Shown: positions 25,436-33,996, counted from the first letter of the stretch. The stretch is DNA of 44,434 nucleotides from Amedibacillus dolichus DSM 3991 (GCF_000154285.1 NZ_DS483467.1:1-44434), one strand, 5' to 3'. Numbers and translations: made by a program. Notes: generated by a model not told the origin, from the sequence alone.

Positions 25436-26553
25436 GAAAAAATCCACTGCGTTATTTAAAACGTAAGCTGCTACAAAAATATATGATGGTAATTTTGGGG
25501 ATTACCTTGCTTGGCATCGGTATCATCTATTTATTTGATGATGTGTTTAACGGCTTGGTCATTGATTTTATTCGCTTGTTCTCTGCGGAAGGAGTTTATA
25601 CGACCTTTCGAAACCTGTATGCCATTGTTTTACCGGCTACGATTATCGGCACCGGCTTTATCGTGATTTATTATCTATGTAAGGATCTTGCCGGATATAT
25701 GCGCATTTTGATGGAGGGTATGGACGATGTCATGCAGAAGGGCAGAAGTAAGATCAACTTTCCAAGTGAAATGCAAAAGAGTGAGGAACTGATTTTACAA
25801 ATTACGCAGGAATATCAAAACTATTTGGCACAGGCACGTGAAGATGAGGAAAAGAAAAAGGATCTTGTATATTTGTTAGCACAAGATATTAAGCTGCCTC
25901 TTTCCAATATTTTGATGCATTTGGAATTTTTAGATAAAGAAAAACGAATTTCACAGGATATTCGTAAGGATTATATTGTTAAGGTATTGTATCAATCTAT
26001 GGATTTAGAGGATATGATCAATGAGTTTTTCGATATTACACGATTTAATTTACAGTATGCAAAATGGAATCCGGAGCACATGTTGCTAGATCGTATGATG
26101 GAGCAGGTAATTGATGAATACTATCCGTTTATGGAAGAAAAGCAAATGCAGGTTAAGCTAGACACCTTAAGTCAACAAAAACTATATGCGGATAATGATA
26201 AGATAGCCAGAGTTATGCGGGATTTATTACGCAATCTTGTGCAGCTTGGGAAAGAAAAATCACAAATTCAAATTCGCATTCGTCAAGAAGAGGATATCTA
26301 TCGTGTAGTCATGCAGGCAGAAGCTGCACATTTATCTGCACATCAGATTACGCATATTTTTCATAACTATTACCGCTTAAAGGGTGTGCAGGGAAGTGAG
26401 AAGCAATCTCATGTATTAGGACTTGGAATAGCAAAACAAATCATGGATATGCAGCAGGGGGAGTTACGGGCCAGTTCAATAGGTGATGTATTAACCTTTT
26501 ATGTAACGATACCCATAACAACCGAGCATATTAAAAAGGAGGAGCAGGAATGA
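25432..26553 (+). CDS. Kinase-like protein with Gln in place of the phospho-accepting His (pseudo-histidine kinase)
   Basis: This 373-residue protein has the same design as its neighbour kinase: two membrane segments (about 18-36 and 63-82), a coiled-coil-like linker, a dimerisation helix and an ATPase-like domain. The H box reads LLAQDIKLPL where the active kinase has YLAHDLKTPL, so the His is Gln151 (codon CAA, 25882-25884). The N box keeps its Asn (MRDLLRNLVQ), G1 is lost (AEAAHLSAHQ), and G2 survives as GLGIAK. It therefore looks unable to autophosphorylate but could still bind ATP or pair with the active kinase. It overlaps the kinase stop by 4 bases and the next gene by 4 bases. Confidence 0.88.
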   Translation: MRKNPLRYLKRKLLQKYMMVILGITLLGIGIIYLFDDVFNGLVIDFIRLFSAEGVYTTFRNLYAIVLPATIIGTGFIVIYYLCKDLAGYMRILMEGMDDVMQKGRSKINFPSEMQKSEELILQITQEYQNYLAQAREDEEKKKDLVYLLAQDIKLPLSNILMHLEFLDKEKRISQDIRKDYIVKVLYQSMDLEDMINEFFDITRFNLQYAKWNPEHMLLDRMMEQVIDEYYPFMEEKQMQVKLDTLSQQKLYADNDKIARVMRDLLRNLVQLGKEKSQIQIRIRQEEDIYRVVMQAEAAHLSAHQITHIFHNYYRLKGVQGSEKQSHVLGLGIAKQIMDMQQGELRASSIGDVLTFYVTIPITTEHIKKEEQE

Positions 26554-27062
26554 AGGTAGAGGTAAATGAGGTATTTCCGATAGCGATTACAGAAGAAGGA
26601 ACGGTAATGGATTTTGTCGATCAAGAATGGGTGTTTGTTATAAAAGATGAAAAGTGGACATCTTATGAATGTCAAGCCTTACAAAAACAGCCGCTTTCGA
26701 TTGATTTTGTATATAAATACGATATTGCGATATTTCTATTAACGGTGGAAGATGTCATTGATACAAGTGATTTTATTTTTTGCTGTCATGATAATATATA
26801 TGATGCAGCTTTGTGGAAGAAATATGAGCAAGGAAGCGGTGCAATGTGTACTCTATATTTACTTGATAAAGCGAATGTTGTGAAAGGAAAGCGCAGGGTT
26901 TGTTTATCAACAAAAATGTCTAATTGTATTTCCGAATGCTTGCAGGTGCAAAAAGAGCATTCGTATGTAGAAGAAGAATTTGCATGTAATTTAGAGGGCT
27001 TGCAGGCGGCTTATGAGCCATTTGAATTGCAGCCTTTGGCATTGGCGAGTGAAACCTTTTAA
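26550..27062 (+). CDS. Unknown protein of the signalling cassette
   Basis: I do not recognise this 170-residue protein. It has no signal peptide or membrane segment, is acidic overall, and contains several Cys (FCCHDNIYD at about 77, MCTLYL at about 98, and SNCISECLQV) in a mixed alpha/beta context. GAGGAGCAGG precedes the ATG, which overlaps the pseudo-kinase stop (ATGA). Tight coupling to two kinase-like genes suggests an accessory role in the same pathway, but there is no direct evidence. Confidence 0.7.
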   Translation: MKVEVNEVFPIAITEEGTVMDFVDQEWVFVIKDEKWTSYECQALQKQPLSIDFVYKYDIAIFLLTVEDVIDTSDFIFCCHDNIYDAALWKKYEQGSGAMCTLYLLDKANVVKGKRRVCLSTKMSNCISECLQVQKEHSYVEEEFACNLEGLQAAYEPFELQPLALASETF

Positions 27063-27182
27063 AAACAAAGCTGTCGAGGTGTTTAAGAATGATAAACAGT
27101 GGTTTGTAATTTTTTATTTCAGCTTGTGCTTTCCGGTAGTATCAAGTATAATTTGAACATACTTACATAGGAGGATATGCTT

Positions 27183-27452
27183 ATGAGAGCAGTCGTAACA
27201 GTTATAGGAAAAGATATGGTCGGCATTTTAGCGAAAGTAAGTGCCGAGTGTGAAAAAGCAAACATGAATGTATTAGAGGTTACACAGACCTTGTTGCAAG
27301 ATATGTTTGCGATGATCATGCTGATTGATATCAGCAAGGGAACGCAGTCATTAGCGGATTTTGCGACCCACATGGAAGTGGTAGGAAAGGAATGGAATCT
27401 TGTCATTCATGTCATGCATGAGGATATTTTTAATTCCATGCATAAAATCTAG
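27183..27452 (+). CDS. ACT-domain protein, UPF0237 family
   Basis: This 89-residue protein is a single ACT domain, with RAVVTVIGKDMVGILAKVSA at the start, of the type found in glycine-cleavage regulator GcvR. ACT domains bind amino acids or other small ligands. ATG 27183 gives 8-base spacing from AGGAGG; the ATG at 27177 would be too close (2 bases). The partner gene for a PFL/UPF0210 protein starts 10 bases later; the pair is widely conserved and probably works together, but the ligand is not known. Confidence 0.9.
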   Translation: MRAVVTVIGKDMVGILAKVSAECEKANMNVLEVTQTLLQDMFAMIMLIDISKGTQSLADFATHMEVVGKEWNLVIHVMHEDIFNSMHKI

Positions 27453-27462
27453 GTGAAGATGT

Positions 27463-28821
27463 ATGATTAATGCACATGAAATATTAGAAACGATCAAAAT
27501 GATCGATGAAGAATATCTTGATGTTCGTACGATTACTATGGGAATTTCATTGATTGACTGCGCAGATAGCGATATTGATCGCTCTTGTGAAAAAATCTAT
27601 CAAAAAATTACTCGAGTAGCGAAGGATTTGGTAAAAACCGGTGAGGACATCGAACGTGAATATGGAATCCCGATTATTAACAAGCGTATCTCGGTAACTC
27701 CGATTTCTATTTTGTTAGGTGTCAGTGGAGGAGATCCGGTTAAATATGCTTTAACTCTAGAGCGTTGTGCACAAGATGTAGGTGTGAATTTTATCGGTGG
27801 CTATTCCGCATTGGTACAAAAGGGGTATTCTGCCGGTGATAAAGAATTGATGCTGTCCATTCCGGAGGCTTTGATGAAAACAGAACATGTTTGTGCTTCT
27901 GTTAATGTCGGTTCTACAAAGGCAGGAATCAATATGGACGCAGTAGAGCTAATGGGACGTATGGTAAAAAAGGCGAGTGAGCTTACAAAGGATAACAACT
28001 GCATCGGAGCGGCAAAGCTGGTTGTTTTCTGTAATGCACCGGAGGATAATCCGTTTATGGCAGGTGCCTTCCATGGTGTTGGTGAAGCCGATTGTGTAAT
28101 CAATGTCGGAGTTAGCGGTCCGGGGGTCGTGCGTGCGGCATTAGCTAAGGCTCCAAAGGATTTGCCGATGGATAAGCTAGCAGATATTATTAAGAAAACA
28201 GCATTTAAGATTACACGTATGGGGCAAATGGTTGGAGCAATTGCCAGTGAGCGTTTAGGTGTACCGTTTGGCATCGTTGATTTATCCTTGGCACCGACAC
28301 CGGCAATCGGAGATTCCGTAGCTTATATTTTAGAGGAAATGGGCTTGGATATGTGTGGAGCCTATGGTACGACCGCATGTCTTGCTATGTTAAATGATGC
28401 GGTGAAAAAAGGCGGTGTCATGGCTAGCAGCAATGTCGGCGGTTTATCCGGAGCTTTTATTCCGGTAAGTGAAGATGCCGGTATGATTGCGGCAGCACGT
28501 TGCGGTGAGCTTTGCTTGGAAAAGCTGGAAGCAATGACGGCAGTTTGTTCTGTTGGTTTGGATATGATCGTAATTCCGGGGGAAACCAAGCCGGAGATTA
28601 TTTCCGGTATCATTGCAGATGAAGCAGCTATCGGTATGGTGAATTCGAAAACAACAGCAGTGCGCATCATTCCTGCGATTGGTAAGCAGGCAGGAGAAGA
28701 ACTAGAGTTTGGTGGTTTATTGGGAAGTGGACCGATTATGAATATCAATCAAACGGATTGCAGTGTCATGATTCATCGTAAGGGAAAGATCCCGGCACCG
28801 ATTCAAAGTTTGAAAAACTAA
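27463..28821 (+). CDS. PFL family protein (UPF0210/DUF711)
   Basis: This 452-residue protein belongs to the UPF0210/DUF711 family, which shares the glycyl-radical-enzyme-like barrel fold but has no confirmed reaction. Recognisable segments are the start [27 protein letters not shown] and [17 protein letters not shown], and [10 protein letters not shown] near the end. It is encoded with the ACT-domain protein, as usual for this family. No glycyl radical motif or activating enzyme is visible, although a radical SAM gene lies downstream behind a terminator. Confidence 0.92.
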   Translation: MINAHEILETIKMIDEEYLDVRTITMGISLIDCADSDIDRSCEKIYQKITRVAKDLVKTGEDIEREYGIPIINKRISVTPISILLGVSGGDPVKYALTLERCAQDVGVNFIGGYSALVQKGYSAGDKELMLSIPEALMKTEHVCASVNVGSTKAGINMDAVELMGRMVKKASELTKDNNCIGAAKLVVFCNAPEDNPFMAGAFHGVGEADCVINVGVSGPGVVRAALAKAPKDLPMDKLADIIKKTAFKITRMGQMVGAIASERLGVPFGIVDLSLAPTPAIGDSVAYILEEMGLDMCGAYGTTACLAMLNDAVKKGGVMASSNVGGLSGAFIPVSEDAGMIAAARCGELCLEKLEAMTAVCSVGLDMIVIPGETKPEIISGIIADEAAIGMVNSKTTAVRIIPAIGKQAGEELEFGGLLGSGPIMNINQTDCSVMIHRKGKIPAPIQSLKN

Positions 28822-28825
28822 GATC

Positions 28826-28854
28826 AACCTCATGGCTTTGCTGTGAGGTTTTTT
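28826..28854 (+). terminator. Terminator of the ACT-PFL operon
   Basis: AACCTCA (28826-28832) pairs with TGAGGTT (28844-28850), followed by a T run. Confidence 0.8.
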
Positions 28855-28873
28855 GAAGGGAGAGTAGGCAGCA

Positions 28874-29743
28874 ATGCATTTTGTGAAAGCAAAAACGATC
28901 TTAAATGCACATAATGGAATGAATTTGTATCGTGGTTGTCAGCATGGTTGTATCTATTGTGATTCTCGTAGTACCTGTTATCAAATGTCTCATAGCTTTG
29001 AGGATATCGAAGTCAAAGAAAATGCTTTGCAGCTTTTAGAAGCAGCACTGTGTAAAAAGCGAAAGAAATGTATGATTGGAACGGGAGCTATGAGTGATCC
29101 CTATATGCCGTTGGAGCGCCATTTACAATATACCCGAAAGGCTCTTATGTTGATTGAGCAATATGGCTTTGGCGTAACGATTTTAACGAAATCAAGTGAT
29201 GTGCTGAATGATTTGGATCTATTAGAGCGTATTTCTAAAAAGACGAAATGTGTTGTACAAATGACATTAACAAGCTATGACGAGGTCTTGTGTAAAAAAT
29301 TAGAGCCGCATGTTTCTACTACCTATGAACGCTATTTAGCATTAAAGACTTTACAGGCACATGGCATACCTACGATTGTATGGCTTGATCCGATTCTTCC
29401 GTTTATCAATGATACAGAGGAAAATCTAAAAGGAATCTTGGACTATTGTATAGATGCAGGAGTCAAAGGGATCGTCTGTTTTGGTTTCGGGTTGACGCTA
29501 AGAGAAGGAAATCGAGAATATTTTTATTCACAGTTGGATCATCATTTTCCCGGCTTAAGCCAAGTATATATCAGACGGTATGGAAATCGTTATGAGGTGG
29601 ATAGTCCGAATCATGCACGACTGATGAAGATGTTTTGTGATACATGTAAAAAAGAGAATATTTTATATAAGATAGATGAAATATTTGCATACTTACACAG
29701 CTTTGAAGAAGCAAAAGTCTACGAACAATTGCATTTGTTTTAA
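28874..29743 (+). CDS. Radical SAM protein, SPL (spore photoproduct lyase-like) family
   Basis: This 289-residue protein has the radical SAM cluster motif CQHGCIYC (Cys22, Cys26, Cys29; spacing C-x3-C-x2-C) in the context LYRGCQHGCIYCDSRS, typical of the Rv2578c/SplB-like group. GTGAMSDPYMPLE and the TKS segment at the strand ends fit a full TIM barrel. Members of this group other than true spore photoproduct lyase have no settled function, possibly DNA repair or RNA modification. It lies alone between a terminator and the iron-sulfur genes. Confidence 0.88.
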   Translation: MHFVKAKTILNAHNGMNLYRGCQHGCIYCDSRSTCYQMSHSFEDIEVKENALQLLEAALCKKRKKCMIGTGAMSDPYMPLERHLQYTRKALMLIEQYGFGVTILTKSSDVLNDLDLLERISKKTKCVVQMTLTSYDEVLCKKLEPHVSTTYERYLALKTLQAHGIPTIVWLDPILPFINDTEENLKGILDYCIDAGVKGIVCFGFGLTLREGNREYFYSQLDHHFPGLSQVYIRRYGNRYEVDSPNHARLMKMFCDTCKKENILYKIDEIFAYLHSFEEAKVYEQLHLF

Positions 29744-29830
29744 AAAATGCTATATATATTTCATAATAGCATAAACTATTTTCCTAATTTGTGATAAAAT
29801 AAACTAGCTTAAAGAAATGAGGTTTTCGAT

Positions 29831-30535
29831 ATGCTTAGATTAGAACATGTTTCCTTTGCGGTAAATGGAAAATATATACTTGAGGACATCAATTTAACGA
29901 TTGAGGATAACCGCTTTACGGTCATTACCGGACCAAATGGCGGAGGAAAATCAACGCTTGCCAAACTGATTATGGGAATTGAAAAGCCTACAAGCGGAAA
30001 AATATATTTTAATGGAGAGGATATTACCGATTTAACGATTGATGAGCGTGCCAAGCGTAAGATCGGCTATGCTTTTCAACAGCCTCCGCGATTTAAGGGA
30101 ATGAGCGTGCGTAATCTGCTTACCTTAGCTCATGGAAGAGCTTTGGACGAAGAACATTGTTGTAGCTATTTAACCGATGTTGGTTTATGTTCCAAAGATT
30201 ATCTTGATCGTGATGTGGATTCCAGCTTATCCGGAGGAGAGGTTAAACGTATTGAGATTGCCAGCATCTTGGCTAGAGATGTAGAACTTTCGATTTTTGA
30301 TGAACCGGAAGCCGGAATTGATTTGTGGAGCTTTGCGAAATTGGTAGAAACCTTCCAAAAGCTGCAAAAAAAATCGCAGCAATCCATTATTTTAATTTCT
30401 CATCAGGAGCGCATTATGCAGTTAGCAGATGAAATCATTATCATTGAAGGCGGAAAAATTAAAACCAGAGGAAGCAAGGACGAAATTCTTCCATCTTTAA
30501 TGAGTGAGTTTGATACATGTGAGTATAAGAGGTAA
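29831..30535 (+). CDS. SufC-like Fe-S assembly ATPase
   Basis: This 234-residue ABC-type ATPase is soluble and has Walker A GPNGGGKST (about 34-42), the Q-loop region GYAFQQPPRFKG, signature LSGGEVKR, Walker B FDEPEAGID and the switch His in LISHQE. GEDITDLTIDERAK is typical of SufC. It lies 5 bases before a SufB/SufD-like scaffold gene. With no sufS, sufU or sufE nearby, this looks like the two-gene SufC/SufB type system described as a minimal Suf-like (SMS) machinery. Confidence 0.9.
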   Translation: MLRLEHVSFAVNGKYILEDINLTIEDNRFTVITGPNGGGKSTLAKLIMGIEKPTSGKIYFNGEDITDLTIDERAKRKIGYAFQQPPRFKGMSVRNLLTLAHGRALDEEHCCSYLTDVGLCSKDYLDRDVDSSLSGGEVKRIEIASILARDVELSIFDEPEAGIDLWSFAKLVETFQKLQKKSQQSIILISHQERIMQLADEIIIIEGGKIKTRGSKDEILPSLMSEFDTCEYKR

Positions 30536-30540
30536 ATGAT

Positions 30541-31461
30541 ATGAGTACGATGGAAAAAGAATTGATAAAAACGATTGCGGACATTTCCGGGTTTATGCCC
30601 GGGAGTGCTTTTTCCTTGCGCCGTAACGGTGAAGGGGTGGAGCGTCATTCCACACAGAATATTAAAATTGTCGCAAAAAGCGATAAGCCGGGAATTGATA
30701 TTCATGTTGCACCACATACCATAGGAGAAGAGGTGCATATTCCGGTGATACTTACAGATAGTGGAATTCATGATCTCGTATATAATGATTTTTATATCGG
30801 AGAAGGTGCCGATGTTGTAATTATTGCCGGCTGTGGTATCCATAATGATGGCTGTGATACAAGCCAGCACGATGGTGTGCATGTGTTTCATATCGGAAAA
30901 AACGCTAAAATCCGTTATGTAGAAAAGCATTATGGTGAAGGAAACGGCAGTGGAGAGCGCATCTTAAATCCAAAAACGATCATTCACATGGAAGAAGGCT
31001 CTTTTGCGCAAATGGATATGAGCCAAATTAAAGGAGTCGATTCAACAAAACGAGATACGCTAGCCAATGTAGGAGCCAATGCGAAGCTGGTTATCAATGA
31101 AAAGTTGATGACCCATGGCAAGCAGGAAGCTTATTCCGATGTCAAGGTAAATTTAAATGGGGAGGACAGTGTTGTGCAGATTGTATCACGCTCTGTAGGA
31201 AAGGATACTTCTATTCAGGTATTTCACCCGATTGCCGTTGGTAATACACGTTCTCGTGCCCATATTCAATGTGATTCCATTTTAATGGATCAGGCAAAGA
31301 TCAGCAGTATTCCCGAAATTGCAGCGAACCATGTTGATGCGCAAATCGTACATGAGGCGGCAATCGGTAAGATCAACAGCGATCAGCTGATGAAACTGCA
31401 AACATTCGGTTTAGATGTGGAAGAAGCAGAAAAAGTCATTGTTGAAGGCTTTTTGAAATAG
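30541..31461 (+). CDS. Short SufB/SufD-family Fe-S scaffold protein
   Basis: This 306-residue protein is a SufBD beta-helix protein: GCGIHNDGCDTSQHDG and FHIGKNAKIRYVEKHYGEG are typical, and the C-terminal ISSIPEIAANHVDAQIVHEA with EAAIGKINSDQL is the conserved SufB/D end. It is much shorter than SufB (about 460) or SufD (about 400), as expected for a minimal single-scaffold system. Two Cys at the GCG/GCD segment may be cluster ligands. It should form a complex with the SufC-like ATPase just upstream and assemble Fe-S clusters. Start ATG 30541 follows AAGAGGT. Confidence 0.88.
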   Translation: MSTMEKELIKTIADISGFMPGSAFSLRRNGEGVERHSTQNIKIVAKSDKPGIDIHVAPHTIGEEVHIPVILTDSGIHDLVYNDFYIGEGADVVIIAGCGIHNDGCDTSQHDGVHVFHIGKNAKIRYVEKHYGEGNGSGERILNPKTIIHMEEGSFAQMDMSQIKGVDSTKRDTLANVGANAKLVINEKLMTHGKQEAYSDVKVNLNGEDSVVQIVSRSVGKDTSIQVFHPIAVGNTRSRAHIQCDSILMDQAKISSIPEIAANHVDAQIVHEAAIGKINSDQLMKLQTFGLDVEEAEKVIVEGFLK

Positions 31462-31523
31462 CAATCGTGAAACTGTTTTCATGAAATGTTGTTGAAAATA
31501 TTTCAAAAAAACTAAAAAAGGTG

Positions 31524-31551
31524 TTGCATTTTTCGATTTCTTAAGTATAAT
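31524..31551 (+). promoter_or_regulatory. Promoter of the T-box leader and importer operon
   Basis: TTGCAT (31524-31529) and TATAAT (31546-31551) are spaced 16 bp; transcription should start near 31558. Confidence 0.7.
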
Positions 31552-31557
31552 AGGAAC

Positions 31558-31799
31558 ATATAAACGAAGAACAGAAGTAGTATCAGTATTTCTTCTGGTA
31601 GAGAGCTGTCGGTTGGTGAAAGACAGCAGGAGGGTATTGAGAACGTGTCTGGGAGTTGGGTTGTCGAAATCATTGATGAGGCAATTCCCGCAAGCCTAGC
31701 GTTATAGGTTAAGTGCTGATGAGTTCTTGATTCATCAGAAATAAGGTGGTACCGCGTAGATTTACGTCCTTGTATATTATATACAAGGACTTTTTATTT
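31558..31799 (+). promoter_or_regulatory. T-box riboswitch, probably arginine-specific (CGU specifier)
   Basis: The leader contains the T-box motif AAGGTGGTACCGCG (31743-31756), whose TGGT pairs with an uncharged tRNA ending in ACCA. Stem I can be drawn: CAGA/TCTG at the base, a specifier loop, CAGTATT(T)CTTCT (31584-31596) with AGGAGGGTATTG (31628-31639), and an apical stem GCTGTC/GACAGC (31605-31610, 31622-31627). The 3' side of the specifier loop reads GAA-CGT-G (31641-31647), so the codon is best read as CGU (Arg), followed by the usual purine. Stem III is CTGATGA/TCATCAG (31716-31738). The codon assignment is less certain than the T-box itself. Confidence 0.93.
31766..31796 (+). terminator. 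Regulated terminator of the T-box
   Basis: An 11-bp perfect stem, GTCCTTGTATA (31766-31776) with TATACAAGGAC (31780-31790), has a 3-nt loop and a T run. Uncharged tRNA should favour the competing antiterminator. Confidence 0.9.
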
Positions 31800-31830
31800 T
31801 ATAACGATGGAAAGGAAGGAAAGAACAGTT

Positions 31831-32490
31831 ATGAATTTTGACTTTACGATTATAGCGGAATATTGGCAGCTGATTATCAGCGGTATTCCATTGATTTTGG
31901 AAATATCGTTTATTTGTGCAATGATGGGAACCATTATCGGCTTATCTACCGCTTTCTTACGACGTAAGAGTAAGATTTTAGAAAAGGTGATTGCAGCCTA
32001 TATTGACATCTTTCGAGGAACACCGGTATATGTACAGTTGGTATTCTTCTGCTATGGGCTATGCTCACTGTTTCCATCACTCAACAATGTTTCACCATTT
32101 GTTTGGGCACTTATCGTATTCTCGTTAAATTCCGGAGCTTATTTATCAGAGATAATTCGTGCCGGTGTGGAAGGAATTGATAAGGGACAGATCGAAGCGG
32201 CTAAAGCTTTAGGTGTCAGCCGTAAGGATATTGCAAAGGATATTGTTGTACCGTTGGCTTTCCGCAATGTTTTGCCGGCAGTGGTAAATGAGTTTATAAC
32301 CCTAACCAAAGAAACGGCGGTTGTAGGTGTCATCGGCTTGCACGATATGATGTATTACAGTGATGCGGTAACAAGCAAATTCTATTCTTTCTTTGAACCG
32401 TTGCTTGTTGTATTCGTTGCTTACTATATTATGAATAAGGTATTAAGCCTATTAGGGAAATGGGTAGAAAGGAAGCTGAAATATGATTAA
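31831..32490 (+). CDS. Amino-acid ABC transporter permease (HisM/ArtQ type)
   Basis: This 219-residue protein is the membrane subunit of a polar amino-acid importer. It has about five membrane segments, the family segment IFRGTPVYVQLVF near residue 60, and the ATPase-contacting EAA loop EAAKALGVSRKDIAKDIVVP. Only one permease gene is present, so it probably forms a homodimer. ATG 31831 is preferred over 31807 because GGAAAG lies 8 bases upstream. It is controlled by the T-box leader, and the ATPase gene overlaps its end by 8 bases. Confidence 0.93.
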   Translation: MNFDFTIIAEYWQLIISGIPLILEISFICAMMGTIIGLSTAFLRRKSKILEKVIAAYIDIFRGTPVYVQLVFFCYGLCSLFPSLNNVSPFVWALIVFSLNSGAYLSEIIRAGVEGIDKGQIEAAKALGVSRKDIAKDIVVPLAFRNVLPAVVNEFITLTKETAVVGVIGLHDMMYYSDAVTSKFYSFFEPLLVVFVAYYIMNKVLSLLGKWVERKLKYD

Positions 32491-33208
32491 GGTAGAGCAT
32501 TTATATAAGGAATACGGACCGGAGGTAAAGGTTCTATTCGACATCAATTTCACATTTGAGGACGCTAAGACGTATGCCATTATCGGTAGCAGTGGTGGTG
32601 GAAAGTCTACCCTTATCCGATGCTTGAATATGTTGGAAACACCGACACAGGGAGATATTTATTTCAATGATATTAAGGTTACCGATCCAAAGTGTGATTT
32701 GGCAAAGGTACGTGAAAAGGTTGGAATGGTGTTTCAAAGCTTCAACTTATTTGAACACATGAAAGCATTGGATAATGTTACCTACGCACTTAAAAAGGTA
32801 AAAGGACTTAGTAAAGAGGAAGCTGACAAAAAAGGAAAGGAATTGTTGGAAAAAGTTGGGTTAGGACATCGTATTGATTCCTATCCGCATCAGTTAAGTG
32901 GCGGAGAAAAGCAGCGCTGTGCTATTGCCAGAGCGCTTGCGATGGAACCGGAGGTATTGCTGTTTGATGAACCGACCAGTGCTTTAGATCCGGAAATGAC
33001 CAATGAGGTCTTGAAAGTATTGCAGGGATTGAACCATACCGGAATGACAATGATCGTTGTTACACATGAGATGAATTTTGCGAAGCATGTGGCAGATTAT
33101 GTTGTTTATATGGATAAGGGACGCATTGAGGAATGCAGCAATGCCAAGGAATTCTTTGAAAAACCGCAAAGTGAGCGTGCACAGGAATTCTTGTCAAATA
33201 TGATTTAA
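32483..33208 (+). CDS. Amino-acid ABC transporter ATP-binding protein (ArtM/GlnQ type)
   Basis: This 241-residue ATPase powers the importer. Walker A GSSGGGKST, the Q-loop region VFQSFNLFEHM, signature LSGGEKQR, Walker B LLFDEPTSALDPEM and the switch segment VVTHEM are all intact. VFQSFNLFEHM is typical of the polar amino-acid subfamily. The start codon lies within the permease gene, which indicates translational coupling, and the substrate-binding protein gene follows after 23 bases. Confidence 0.95.
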   Translation: MIKVEHLYKEYGPEVKVLFDINFTFEDAKTYAIIGSSGGGKSTLIRCLNMLETPTQGDIYFNDIKVTDPKCDLAKVREKVGMVFQSFNLFEHMKALDNVTYALKKVKGLSKEEADKKGKELLEKVGLGHRIDSYPHQLSGGEKQRCAIARALAMEPEVLLFDEPTSALDPEMTNEVLKVLQGLNHTGMTMIVVTHEMNFAKHVADYVVYMDKGRIEECSNAKEFFEKPQSERAQEFLSNMI

Positions 33209-33231
33209 ATAGAGAAAGAGAGGAAACGAAA

Positions 33232-33990
33232 ATGAAAAAGCTATTGAGTATGTGTTTTGTGGCAGCTATGCTGTTAGCAGGCTGCGGTGGTGAGGAAAGC
33301 AAGGAAAAAGAAAAGCTGACAGTGCTAACCAATTCTGGTTATCCTCCTTATGAAGTCGTTGATAATAAAGGAAATCTTTCCGGATTTGATATTGATATTA
33401 TCAATGCCATAGCAGAAGAAACAGGTTATGAAATCGAAATCAAGGACGTTGATTTTGATACTTTGATTCCTTCCATTCAAACAGGAAAAGCCGATATGGC
33501 AATCGCCGGTATTACGCCTAGTGCAGAGCGTAGAAAAAAGGTTGATTTCTCTGAGGTTTATTTCTCCGGAGAAACTTCACAAAATTATTTGTTGTATTCT
33601 GAAAAGAACGGTATTACTTCTCAAGATGATCTAAAGGGTAAGACAATCGGCTGCCAGATGGGAACCGTACAATATGAAGCTGCTTTACATTTTGAGGAAA
33701 CACAGGGAGCAAAGGTAGATGCTAAAAAGGATTATGCTGCGATTGTTGCGGAATTAAAGAAAGGTAATAATGATGCAGCTATCGTTGAAAAAGCGGTTGC
33801 GATGGAATTCAGTGAAGAAAATCCGGATTTCAAATATGTAAAGATTAACGGTTTGGCAGATTTGGAAGGAAATGCAATTTGCTTCAAAAAAGGATCTCCG
33901 CTTGTTGAAGAAATCAATGCAGCTATTAAAACATTGAAGGAAAACGGAACGATTGATAAGCTTGCTGCTAAATATCCATCTTTAAAATAA
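33232..33990 (+). CDS. Amino-acid ABC transporter substrate-binding lipoprotein
   Basis: This 252-residue protein has a lipoprotein signal with the lipobox LLAGC (Cys18), so the mature domain is tethered outside the membrane. It belongs to the family 3 solute-binding proteins: SGYPPYEVVDNKGNLSGFDI, DMAIAGITPSAERRKKVDF and KTIGCQMGTVQYE are all typical. Arginine is the most likely ligand given the T-box reading, but lysine, histidine or ornithine cannot be excluded. A terminator follows. Confidence 0.94.
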   Translation: MKKLLSMCFVAAMLLAGCGGEESKEKEKLTVLTNSGYPPYEVVDNKGNLSGFDIDIINAIAEETGYEIEIKDVDFDTLIPSIQTGKADMAIAGITPSAERRKKVDFSEVYFSGETSQNYLLYSEKNGITSQDDLKGKTIGCQMGTVQYEAALHFEETQGAKVDAKKDYAAIVAELKKGNNDAAIVEKAVAMEFSEENPDFKYVKINGLADLEGNAICFKKGSPLVEEINAAIKTLKENGTIDKLAAKYPSLK

Positions 33991-33996
33991 GAGAAA

